Notes under the pieces: generated by a model
What the model saw: the letters and a program-made list of their open reading frames with translations, nothing else
Told to the model about the DNA's origin: nothing
Database searches by the model: none
NCBI GenBank assembly: GCA_949152475.1
Contig: OX424564.1
Coordinates: 39,678,165 to 39,742,164, forward strand
Length of the DNA stretch: 64,000 bases
Reading direction: 5' to 3'
From: Terebella lapidaria
Taxonomy: Eukaryota; Annelida; Polychaeta; Terebellida; Terebellidae
In this document: positions 54,719-64,000 of the stretch, in pieces
Layout: each line of letters opens with the position of its first letter
Position numbering within the stretch: the first letter of the stretch is position 1
Translations under genes and position numbers: made by a program

Positions 54719-56250
54719 AGATACCAGTATGAAAAGACGCTTTGAAACGACAAAGACATAGAGCTGAGTTCAAACATGGAAGTTTTATTGGAAACTAACT
54801 GAACAATTAGTAGGATGTAATGATAGTAAACATTCACACAAGTGTGAATAAACTATTACACGCAAATTATGGTAAATTATCACAACCAACTAGAGCACTG
54901 AATGTTTTTAAAACACACTATCAGAAAATTGACTCTAACAAATAACAAACTCCCTGCTAGACGTAGCTAGTCATGCCTCGACCAAGTGTTGAGTGTACAT
55001 TGTAGAGATATTACCACGATTAATCACTACAAACGTATGCAGTGCACTATCACTAAACACATCAGATAAGTGAAAGGAAACAACATACATATGCGTGATC
55101 GGAAAAAAATATTAAAAATAGATCTGGTAATAAAATAAATTACTAGTCTGTACCACACACCATGACCTGACGATGTCGAAAATCAAACACCTGCTAGACA
55201 ACAGCTAGTCATGCTTTTCTAACACACCAAAAAGTTAATATAATGCGAACCATGAAATGCAATTACAGCATTAATTGAATTATATTCACTGGAAATATTA
55301 CTAAACTTCATTCACAATAAATAAATACAACATTATTGAATAATCTGTTAAACAAGTAAATTACTGCAGTCAAAGTATTTAAATCCACAGAGAAATTGGT
55401 TAATACAACAATATTAAAGTTGAATCTGGAGTCATCATAAATGTACAGTGCAAGTGGAACATTTAAAAACCCTGATCATACTTCCATAGCCAACTTACAT
55501 ACAACAATATTTACAAATTCCAAAAAAAAAAGATACTATATGCAAATGATGACCATACAAACAGATGGATATTACAAAATATTACAAAGACCAGTTGATC
55601 CGCAGCAGAAAACGTACACAAAATATGCATTTAAACTTGGTAGAACTGAACCAAGAACATTTGGCAGTGAAATATGAACGAATACATTAATCAGCGTTTC
55701 AACAGTTACAAAATAGTATTTTGAAGACAAAAAATAAAATGCTCCGTTAGAGTGTCATTCATGGAAAACATGTGCGCGCTCCATGAAGATCTAGGAACGA
55801 CAGGTCCATCGAAGACGGAGAAAGATATGGCGTGTCCATGGCAAACCGGGCTGCATGCGGGAATCTACCCATCACAGCGTGTTCACGGGAATCTCACCCA
55901 TTGTGCGATCTGGTGGAATTTTACCCATCAGCATGACGATACGAGCGTAGACAACAGTCCAGAAGAAAACTTACAGGAACAGTCAAGTGAATACGACACA
56001 CGGAGACGAAGCGTAGTGTTGAAAATACCAGAGACTTCACAATCACCTCACACACTGGGTCGCTCGGCCGTAGATAATCAATAAACGAAACAGTTGAGTT
56101 GAAATGGGCTGCTGATCAACGTCGGTCCACTTGCCAGCCGACGGCGATGATCGTGCAAAATGAAGTAAACGAGTGTAGATATTCGCTACCTGTGTGCCCT
56201 GCTTGCTGATCATCTCCGATCCAGAAAGGTTGGCTCACGGCGAAATGTTC
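54719..56250 (-). other. Interior of the small LTR element, no gene recognised
   Basis: This AT-rich interior between the nested gypsy-type element and the primer-binding site contains phrases such as CTAGTCATGC repeated near 54,970 and 55,206. No gag, pol or other domain is seen in any frame. Confidence 0.45.
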
Positions 56251-56273
56251 GTGATCCTGCCGACTGCGCCATT

Positions 56274-56518
56274 TGTCGCCGTTCAGAAGTAGACCTCTAA
56301 CACACAGGTAAAATCAGTGCAGTTTATTCCAGTGTTGTATGATACGGGTGCGATGATGACTGTCACACTGGCAAGTGGCAATTAAACTTGGCACTAAAGC
56401 ATTTATAGTATTTTCTTACAGTGGAAGTGACGTAACTAGAGGAATTACATACTACAATGAACATAACTACTACAAAGAATAACTTCAGTACAAACCCATA
56501 AATGAATACCCGGCTACA
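56274..56518 (-). repeat. 5' LTR of the small LTR element
   Basis: Upstream LTR in minus-strand sense, followed by the tRNA-Ser-type primer-binding site at 56,271-56,253. CATG at 56,519-56,522 is the matching target duplication. Confidence 0.75.
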
Positions 56519-57831
56519 CATGCAAGTGATAAACAATCTTCCTTTTCCTCGCTCCAACCCACGGGCACACCTCCCTAGTTCCTGCCAGTAGTGAGCCATG
56601 GAGGAGCTGATTCCCCAATGAACGACCTGAGAAATATCCGGAATGTCGATGCCCATGCCAAAAGCGATGGTGCTCACAAGCACCCGAATCCCTCCATCTG
56701 AAGAGAAAGGTGTGCAGATCTTCTCCTTCATTCCGTCTGAGAGACCACTGTGATTCTGGGTCACTAGGCGGCTGCTGAAGTCCTTGTCAGGTGACGTGTA
56801 CGCAGCCTCACCTAGATGTTCCAGGAGGAAGTGGTGCAAAGCAGCTACTTCGGAGATGGTTGAACAGTACAAGATAATCTTGAGACAGTCTCTCCCCTGG
56901 GTTTGTACTGAATCCATAATGTCCCCGAGCACAGAATCATCTGATGTACGGTTTCACTCCAAGAAGATGTTTGGCCGGTCCGGCAATCGGCCAATGACTT
57001 CCACTTCCAAGCTGGTGAGCTGCAGGATTTGTCGCTTCATGTCCTCGTTACACGTGGCAGTGATCAGCAGCCAAGGACACGTCACAAGACTGCGCAAGGT
57101 GGCAACATCATTGTACGCCTCCCTGAAGGTATGCCTGTTTGTGATATGAATTTGGACAAATATAATTGCCGACCGATTCTGAATGTTTCGACAATGACAT
57201 AGTTGTATAAAAGTATCATGAACATTTATGACTATTTACTATAAACATGATAAAGGGACGCAATGCACTTCATCCAGAACCACCAGTCCTACTCGCTTGC
57301 GATACTTCTTCAACCAAAACACTCCCTTCGATGACGTAATGTTTTCCGGTGTTGAGAAAACAAGGTCGCACTGACCACTCTGTATTGCTGCAGGAATGTT
57401 ATTTTGTGAATATATTTTGGTGTTTATGTTTCCAATGCAGTCTTTCCATACCATTCTTTTATGTTGGAAATATTTATATATCTTATCTCAATGTTAAACA
57501 GTAAAGTATATTTCACCTTCCCAATCGCTCCTGCTCATTTCATCCTGGGCCCTGAAGAAGATCACTCGCATTTTATGGGACCTCCAGTACCTACACTGAT
57601 CCCCTATCCGTATTAGTAATGGTGATATCACAACACATATGTTGGTCTGGTCGTTACCCATCTGAAATAGAGAGTACATGCTTATTTATTTGTCAAAAGG
57701 TGATTGGAATTCGAAGTTTTAATCTTCAAAATCAAAGTATTAATCACAGGGACTACCTCCTTCAAGATGACAGAGCTAGCCCCGTACAGTAGACTATCCC
57801 GGATCATGTAGGTAAAACAGACAGAACGTTC

Positions 57832-58156
57832 TGTTATTCACAAACAACTTCTTCCACAAGAAGTTTCTGTGAGTTTCCCGCTTCGTGGGGCGGAAGTTGT
57901 GTGTGATTCGTAAGGTGTGATGTGATGTCGAAGTTCACGTGTTTCTTCATGTCAGAGGGTATGCTGATTGGCTGTGTAGTGTAGGGCCCTGTTTTATGCA
58001 CATGATCGAGGAGGGTGTGGTGAGTGTAGTGCACGTGTACTGATGATGTAGTCTGTAAGTATAGATTTCTGATTGATTCTGTGACGTGTATGTGGAGTGA
58101 GAGCACGTGTAAGGGAGGGTTCGGGTCGTTAACTGTAATAAATATTCTACACAACA
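57832..58156 (-). repeat. Candidate LTR of another minus-strand element
   Basis: The segment starts TGTTATTCAC and ends CTACACAACA, i.e. TG...CA on either strand, with AATAAATATT near one end. On the minus strand the adjoining bases read TTTGAAGAAGGGG directly before TGTTGTGTAG, a purine tract in the right place for a 3' LTR. No second copy was found in the window, so this is tentative; the partner may be lost or not recognised. Confidence 0.35.
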
Positions 58157-59320
58157 CCCCTTCTTCAAATTATGCCCTCGGATTTTACCCTACCCCAAAC
58201 CTGACAGTCCAAAAATCTAATCAGAGCTAGAAGTCCTAAAGGGAAACACATTCACTGCGCGAGAACAATGATTACAATAAAAATCTCTGTCAAAACAAAA
58301 TCAAGCAGTCCGTCCTTCAGCAGTCACTAGGATGATATGAACACATAGGACAAATACATGCATCACAACGACAGGTGAGGAATCAATCACAGAATATTTG
58401 AAATTGTCCTCGACGTCCCAGAGTGGAACGGAAATATTTTTAGAGTTCGTTCCTGAAGGGATCAGGCATGAGTCCGACATAGTATACAACTTACCATGAA
58501 TATGACATAAGATTCGGCATATTATCAACTAATGATCAGGATATTTACGACAACACATCATATATATATATACGACATGCAAAGACATTACATGACATAA
58601 AATCAATAAACCAAAGTGTGACCGGGACAACTAATTATTCCACAGCATGGCATGGTAATCCGATTATATGCTCACTCTCCAACTAGTGCGAGCCACGGCT
58701 CGAGAGGATGACCCACTTTTAGTCCACCAGGCTGGTCCGACGTGATCTCTTGGCCACGACTCAAGGAGGAGACTCCCGGAGTCCACCAGGCCTATTCCGA
58801 CAGATAACAGCCATCCAAGCGCTATCTGCTATCCGAACATAGACTCATTAATCCAACAAGAAAGTTAACCGTAGTTAGTCCTCCAAGGATCACAAACTTG
58901 TAATGTTTGAGGAATATCCGCAACAAATACTCCTATCACCAGTGGATTTGTAAGTCCACTATACTTCCACAATGGGTGTTATCTGATCTGTGTTCAGCAG
59001 GCAAGTGACCCACTTCCCAAAAACTTTCCACTTTATCCGCACTGTACACGTAAAGACAGCAACACTTCTTAGAATCCCCAGGTGGGGGTGTGCTCTATTG
59101 TCTATATACGTCTTTTCGTTTCATGCGATTGTCTCTGCCTGCGTATGCGGGAGGCGGACCCGTCGCCTAGGGAACGCTTGTACACCAAAGGTTGGCCTTT
59201 CGCGCCAGCAATCAAGGCGGTGGATTGACATACGCACCGCTCTGATTTCCGTAGATCCGACTATGACTCCTGGATATCACTGTCCAATCATATCGCTAGT
59301 GGGCATGAGGATTCCAAATA
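58157..59320. other. No gene recognised
   Basis: No domain is visible in any frame. Around 58,685-58,800 a CGAGAGGATGACCC / GTCCACCAGGC phrase is present twice (near 58,722 and 58,780), suggesting a short repeat unit. A TATATATATATA tract lies near 58,560. Confidence 0.3.
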
Positions 59321-59324
59321 TATA

Positions 59325-62255
59325 ACCAGCTTTGTGATTGGATGGTTTGGAGCTGCTCAGAATCCAAGATGGCTTCCAAATTTCAGCCCGATTTTGCAAA
59401 TAAGCACCAATACCTGTCATATGTATCAAGATAACGAGCTAACTCCTGGGCTTTGGGATATGAGAGTGCTACTTGGAGAAATACTCTTGTGTGTTGATGG
59501 TGACTGGCCAAGGTGAGGTGTTCAACGGTCAAGATAACCATTAATTAATGTGAAACATGTAAACGAACCCGTCTAATAGCACTCACTCTCACAAAATCAA
59601 CAGAATCATACACTATCAGACAGAAAAAAATATTTCTGAACCAACTTTTCAGGGAGATCTGTTGGTGCTGGTGCTGGCACGGGCATTGATGCCAACTTGG
59701 TCATTGTCAAATCTAACACACACACTGTGGTTGGCGTATAGGTTTGGAACCTTCCATGATCCTCAAGACCATTCCCATGACACCACTCACCAGACCATCC
59801 TCTACATTAGGATTTTCTCATCATAATCACCATGGAGCCCTCACAGAACTTCAGCAGGAAGGTTGCATTTAATGGGTACAGGTGTTGTATTGTTCTCCAA
59901 GCCAGATCTTTTCTCGATAACATCCACAACCACAATCTTTGATTGCTGGGTTTAGGTATTTTGTCCTCCTACATGCGGCAGTGGATAAAATCACTGACTG
60001 TCAGAATCAGGAAGAACGACCTCTGATGAAATTCAGCATGCCTCTGCTGAGATTTCATCGATGATTATCAGCTCGAGGTTTTAATACCTAACCCTTGGGG
60101 CAGTGGTGAGCTCTTCACCAAGTGGTATATACTTTTTTACCACAGCCCTTTGCATGGAAGCATGGTTCGGCCACCGATGGTAAATGCTGCTGTGCCACTT
60201 GGAGCCACACATCAAGGCTTTGATGATATATAACTTTCCTTTAACAATATATTATTGAAAGTCCCCGGACATTTTCCATTCAACTTATCGATGCACCACT
60301 GGCAAGTATGAATGAAAACTTTTTCTTGCATAGTGTTTATGCACTGCCTGAGAACTTTAGCCTGGTTCTGTTGGATTGTCAAGATGCTGTGTTCTACTGA
60401 CATCTGAGCTCATCTTGGTGTTGGAGCTCCGAGGCAGGTAACTCAATTTGGCAGGTCTTCCAGGTGGATGTCCTCGAGGTCAGCGTCATCCTGGTTGGTT
60501 CTTGTTTCCAAGAGTCCAGCCTCCACTTTCTGGGGCAATGTGTGCCAAGGCATCTTCTGCAAGATGATTTTGTTGGATCTCTCCTTGGCCACTTCAACCT
60601 CTTTGCTATTATTTTTACATAGGGCTTGCTTTTCTCTGATGATGTTGCTGATGCTTGCTTCACTCATTTAAATCCATATAAAAACGTGGAAGATGAGATT
60701 CTGATAATGTCTCTCACTGTCCCTACGGATGTGCAACCTTTACTGGAAGATTTCCGCCTTGAGATCTATCCTTTATTCCGAGCCAATTTCACTGAAGCAT
60801 ATGGAACATGGGACTGGTTGTTGTTGTAGAATTTTCTTCAAATGGTTCATGATCTCTACCTATCAAACTTGCCGAGGGATACAATTTCAACCAGACAGGT
60901 CTTTCAGAATACTTACAGGAGGGCAAGCGTGGTACCTGTCTAGTACAGATGTAGCCCACACGTCGTCTCTGCCTGGATATCTCAGTGGCCCAACAGTAAG
61001 AGTGGAAGTGTCAGTCTTGTACTTGTCGGATCTGCAATTATCCGAACAACATCCTGACTACAGTTTTGGAGAGGTGTGTCTGTGGCTTTGTAGATAGTTT
61101 TCGTGACACTCATCTCCCTATTGGTCAGGTATGTTTTGCCGAGTCATTGTAGCTTATCGTCTGTCTTATCCCAGCATATTGTGTTCTGCATGGTTCTTCC
61201 TGGAGGAGCTGACCATCTTCATTCTGCTTCTTGCTAATATAATATGACATAATATATCGAATGCAGGCGTATGAATCAACAACATATTGTAGGTCACAAT
61301 TAGGAATCCAGGTTTTCAAAGGGTTTTGGTTTGTCCAGATTTACCCAGCACTCTTTGTATGCTTATGTTCAACCATTTTCGTTGAGGATATAATGTTCCA
61401 GGCTTGTTATTCAGCATCGATTTTTCACTCATTCGGATCAGTGTCTGCTGGGACGGCACATAAAGTTCTGACAAGAAGATGGACATGATAACTTGAACCT
61501 GTAGGTCTTGTTACCCTTCTTGTATGACCTTATATAATTATTGGAATGAAGCTGAACATTATTTATAATATCATGTAACTTGCTGTATCTCGTCTGATCA
61601 ACGTCTTCTATGTTGATATATTTGTTAATAACGTCAACAACTTCCTCATCAAACTCCATGTCCAGCTTGGGAGGATTTTCCACCCAGAAAAGGCAGTGAA
61701 TGTGAGGCCAACCTCCTTGTAGAAACTCAACTCAAACAAAATAGTCACAAACTTTGCCAATGTGATTTGATGGTGAAGTGATCATCAATTTCATGGATTT
61801 TCTTTCACTCGCTGATCAAACATTTTGGCAGCTGTTATATTGGTTTTATATGCCTGATATAAGTTAATTGGTATTGATATGTATATTATAATATACTTGG
61901 GTTTGATTGCTCGGAATAAAATATGCCTGGTAGTGATACTGTTGATTTTTAAGTGCGAGTGAGTGTTTTAGACATGTTTACTTGCGTGTGTTTCATTTAT
62001 TAGTAGTTGTCTTGGCTTTTGGACAGTTGGACAGCTTTAATCTGGCCAATCACCATGTACACACAAAAGTATTTCTTCAAGTAGCACCATCATACCCAAA
62101 ATCCCAGGACTGGCCACCAGAATTGGCTTCTTATATTGAATATGTGACGGTTATTGGTGCTTATTTGCGAAATCGAGCTATAATTTGGCAGCCATCTTGG
62201 ATTCTGAGCATCCACAATCCATCTAATCACAAAACTGGTTATTAATTTGGAATCC
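59325..62255. repeat. Inverted arms flanking Helitron remnants
   Basis: About 59,325-59,470 (TTGTGATTGGATGG ... GCTCAGAATCCAAGATGGC ... GCAAATAAGCACCAATA) recurs in inverted orientation at about 62,085-62,250. A third, partial copy follows at about 62,255-62,355. The family shares its CCAAGATGGC core with the foldback at 28.7-31.8 kb. Confidence 0.6.
59640..61740 (-). mobile_element. Helitron remnants (Rep/helicase fragments)
   Basis: On the minus strand near 61,715-61,440 the reading PHIHCLFWVENPPKLD and EEVVDVINKYIN matches the Rep domain of Helitrons, HxH being the rolling-circle metal-binding motif. Near 60,670-60,220 come MPWHTLPQKVEAG and CQWCIDKLNGK, the segment that leads into the helicase, and near 60,078-60,050 LELIIIDEIS, its Walker B. 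The pieces are in the right order and orientation but in several frames, so the element is a relic. The termini were not identified. Confidence 0.7.
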
Positions 62256-62359
62256 TCATACCCAAAAACCCAGGGTTAGACACCAAAATTGGCTTCCTAT
62301 CTCAAATTGGCATGAATTAATGAGCATTTGATAATTTGGCGGCCATCTTGGATTTTTTT

Positions 62360-62910
62360 CATTTTCGGGGGTCTGAATCAGTATTATTAGTATTGTTATG
62401 AAGAATATATTTTCAAATAACTATATTTTACCATATTAGACCGAAAGCATCATGACAGGAGGATAATTTTTTTTTTTCCTAAAATACCAATTGTTGGTGG
62501 CGGCCATTTTGAAAAAGGCCATAAAAAATTTAGCCCAGGAGTTATTTTTGCACACCTTCTGAAAAAGGTTGTCTTAGACCATTATGAAGCCATATCAATC
62601 GATAGAAAAAAGTCTGTACCACATTTCCACCCTGCGTGCTATATGTTCATCATTCCTTCTGACTAATCTGGCCTGATTAGATTTCAACAGCAATGGCGGC
62701 CATTTATGTCTTCTTGTTCATTTAGAAACTCTACAGCATGTGCTTCTTGTCGAGCTAAATCGTCGCGGGGGGGGGGGGGGCCAAGTTTCCTGGGTGTCAC
62801 GTGGTGCGAATGATAAGTCATGATTGGCTGCAGGGTCTCGTGAGTGGGTCGTTGCTATGAGAACTGTGGAGCGCTTGCTTGCAAATATATGCTGTGCGCA
62901 GAAAGTGTTA
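62360..62910. other. No gene; CAAGATGGC-type repeats and a G tract
   Basis: GGCGGCCATTTTGAAAAAGG and GGCGGCCATTTATG phrases continue the repeat family of the neighbouring inverted arms. A run of about a dozen G lies near 62,767. No exon is seen. Confidence 0.4.
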
Positions 62911-62917
62911 CAGTGTT

Positions 62918-63044
62918 GGGCCCAAGTATCATACCCTGCGCCTTAATACTACTCGTCCACTAAATGAATGCCATTTAATCCGTCTGTCACCTTTTTAATC
63001 CTTATTGAATATAGAGGAAGGCGCAGTGTATGATACTTGGGCCC
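62918..63044. mobile_element. 127-bp MITE with 6-bp target duplication
   Basis: The ends GGGCCCAAGTATCATAC and GTATGATACTTGGGCCC are exact inverses, extending with one mismatch through CTGCGCCTT/AAGGCGCAG. AGTGTT flanks both sides (62,912-62,917 and 63,045-63,050). There is no coding capacity. Superfamily is unknown from these data. Confidence 0.8.
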
Positions 63045-63344
63045 AGTGTTGTATAAGTCTGAAACGTGTCGGCGTGTGTATGTTTGCCTGAATGCGGGTG
63101 GAGTTAGGTTTTGGGGGAGTAAAACCTGAATAAATATATTACAAGAGCATTACCAATCAAATAAACCTAACTAATTTGCCGCTATCAGTGCTTAACTCAC
63201 TCATGTGTCTTTTTCAACAATGATGCGGCCGCTGGTGGGACAACTTCCTAGTTACTTTTCTCCTGTGCCTCCAAACTAGTGTGTACGGAAGCCCAAAGGT
63301 GACATGCGGGTAAAAATTTTCTATGTCTTTTCCAGCAAAAAGCT

Positions 63345-64000
63345 AGCACGTTCGAACGTGGAAGCATTTAACACTATCACGTTCGCACGTGGAAACAGTT
63401 AAGGCTATTGCGTTCACACGCGGAAAGTCCGAAGTTATCACGTTCACACGTGGAAGCATTTAACGCTTCCACGTTCGCACGTGGAAACTTCAGGAGCTAC
63501 CACGTTCGCACGTGCAAAGATTTGTGAGAACGTGGTAGCTTTGAATCTTCCTACGTGTGAACGTAGAAACCTAAATCTTTCTACGTGCGAACGTGGAAAG
63601 GTATAGACACTTCCACGTATGAACGTGGTAGCTTTGAAACTTTCTACGTGTGAACGTGGAAACCTACATCTTTCTACGTTCGAACGTGATAAGTTTTAAA
63701 GTTTCTACGTGCGAACGTGAAAGCATATAATGTTTCCATGTGTGAACGTGGTAGCTTTGAAACTTTCTACGTGTGAACGTGGAAACCTACATCTTTCTAC
63801 GTTCGAACGCGATAGGTTTTAAAGTTTCTACGTGCGAACCTGAAAGCATATAATGTTTCCACGTGTGAACGTGGTAGCTTTGGACTTTCTACGTGTGAAC
63901 GTGGAAGCCTGAAACCTTTCTACGTGCGAACGTGATAAGTTTTAAAGTTACCACGTGCGAACGTGATAGCGCTAAATGCTTCCACGTGCGAACGTGGTAG
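63345..64000. repeat. Palindromic satellite (CACGTTCGCACGTG type), runs off the window
   Basis: More than 20 units of about 26-34 bp each carry a near-palindrome such as CCACGTTCGCACGTGG, separated by short AT-rich spacers (AAGCATTTAACACT, TAGCTTTGAAACTTT). Units before about 63,520 mostly read CACGTTCGCACGTG and later ones CACGTGCGAACGTG, its reverse complement, so the array changes orientation. The array continues to the last base. Confidence 0.88.

Larger units (their letters stand above)
41711..56518 (-). mobile_element. Small LTR retrotransposon, hosting a nested gypsy-type element
   Basis: Direct repeats at 41,711-41,958 and 56,274-56,518 (about 245 bp, TG...CA) flank the element, with CATG on both outer sides. 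Next to the 56,274 repeat, positions 56,271-56,253 (minus) read TGGCGCAGTCGGCAGGATC, complementary to a tRNA-Ser-type 3' end, a standard primer-binding site. Without the nested insertion the element is only about 2.4 kb with no gag or pol recognised, so it looks non-autonomous or broken. It sits in an exon of the RecQ-like relic. LTR divergence of roughly a tenth suggests it is older than its guest. Confidence 0.75.
41488..57835 (-). pseudogene. RecQ-like DNA helicase gene, interrupted and decayed
   Basis: Minus-strand exons: about 57,815-57,760 (SLLYGASSVILKE), 57,670-57,528 (ICVVISPLL), 57,440-57,250 (DLVFSTPE and VVLDEVHC, the DExH box) and 57,132-56,519. The last holds LLITATCNEDMKRQI, RPNIF, ILYCSTISEVAALHHFL, VLVSTIAFGMGIDIPD (motif V), and YWQELGRCARG (motif VI). 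The exon continues at 41,706 across the LTR insertion, reading VSDDKSLVQTLMEWQQEKEC and a Cys-rich tail (CEQCSCDFCQCCCSC) to a stop at 41,488. RecQ helicases unwind DNA 3' to 5'. An in-frame TGA near 56,955 and the lack of a clear Walker A motif argue for a relic. High-copy RecQ-like genes in invertebrates are often tied to mobile DNA. Confidence 0.65.

Noticed and set aside
55441-56084. Short plus-strand ORFs (78 and 110 codons) between the nested elements
   Set aside because: No recognisable domain; they lie inside the interior of the small LTR element on its antisense strand.
63345-64000. Possible CRISPR array from regularly spaced palindromes
   Set aside because: The genome is eukaryotic, spacers are short and repetitive, and the units are satellite-like.
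1-64000. tRNA or rRNA genes
   Set aside because: I saw no cloverleaf-compatible A/B-box pairs or rRNA blocks; the tRNA-like matches are primer-binding sites only. A covariance search would be needed for certainty.

Overview
This is a repeat-rich, intron-bearing eukaryotic window, most likely from a marine invertebrate. A mollusc-like or lancelet-like genome fits the mix of Penelope-like, L2/CR1-like, Helitron, Academ-like and Ty3/gypsy elements, but the sequence does not fix the species. There is no bacterial gene organisation. Coding DNA occurs as short spliced exons with GT/AG borders, or inside mobile elements.

Layout. (1) 978-13,901, minus strand: one complete host gene, a TMEM45-like (DUF716) seven-helix membrane protein. 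Its five coding exons join in frame to 282 residues. The last intron holds a 33-bp minisatellite of about 70 copies. Introns 1 and 2 hold retroelement fragments, two tandem copies of a 1.59-kb repeat, a foldback element and a 60-bp tandem repeat. (2) 14,242-21,866: a third copy of the 1.59-kb repeat, split by a 6,038-bp Academ-like DNA transposon (14,989-21,026). The transposon has matching inverted ends, a TAA target duplication and an uninterrupted 1,637-codon ORF. (3) 22-34 kb: LINE and Penelope-like remnants, a THAP zinc-finger exon, a diverged duplicate of part of the TMEM45-like locus whose exon 2 copy is split by a 3.1-kb foldback element, and tandem repeats rich in nuclear-receptor-like half-sites. 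(4) 33.8-40.7 kb, plus strand: a decayed PHD-finger/DUF6589-like gene, split by a 5.8-kb composite insertion full of LINE copies. (5) 41.5-57.8 kb, minus strand: a decayed RecQ-like helicase gene, split by a small LTR retrotransposon (TSD CATG) that is itself split by a 12.4-kb Ty3/gypsy-type element (TSD AACA). (6) 57.8-64 kb: a candidate LTR, Helitron remnants, a 127-bp MITE with a 6-bp TSD, and a palindromic satellite running off the window end.

The most unusual item is the gypsy-type element at 42,281-54,714. Besides gag and protease-RT-RNase H it carries two reading frames with C2H2 zinc fingers. Upstream of each lies an internal promoter-like block with the same architecture as its LTR promoter: CCAAT or its complement, then TCACGTGA, then TATAAAAG 17-22 bp further on. 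A 33-A tract separates the two frames. This resembles a retroelement with separately transcribed accessory genes. The second notable item is the apparently intact Academ-like transposon, whose protein combines Cys/His clusters, a possible DDE-type core, an XPG/PIN-like nuclease region and a CXC tail.
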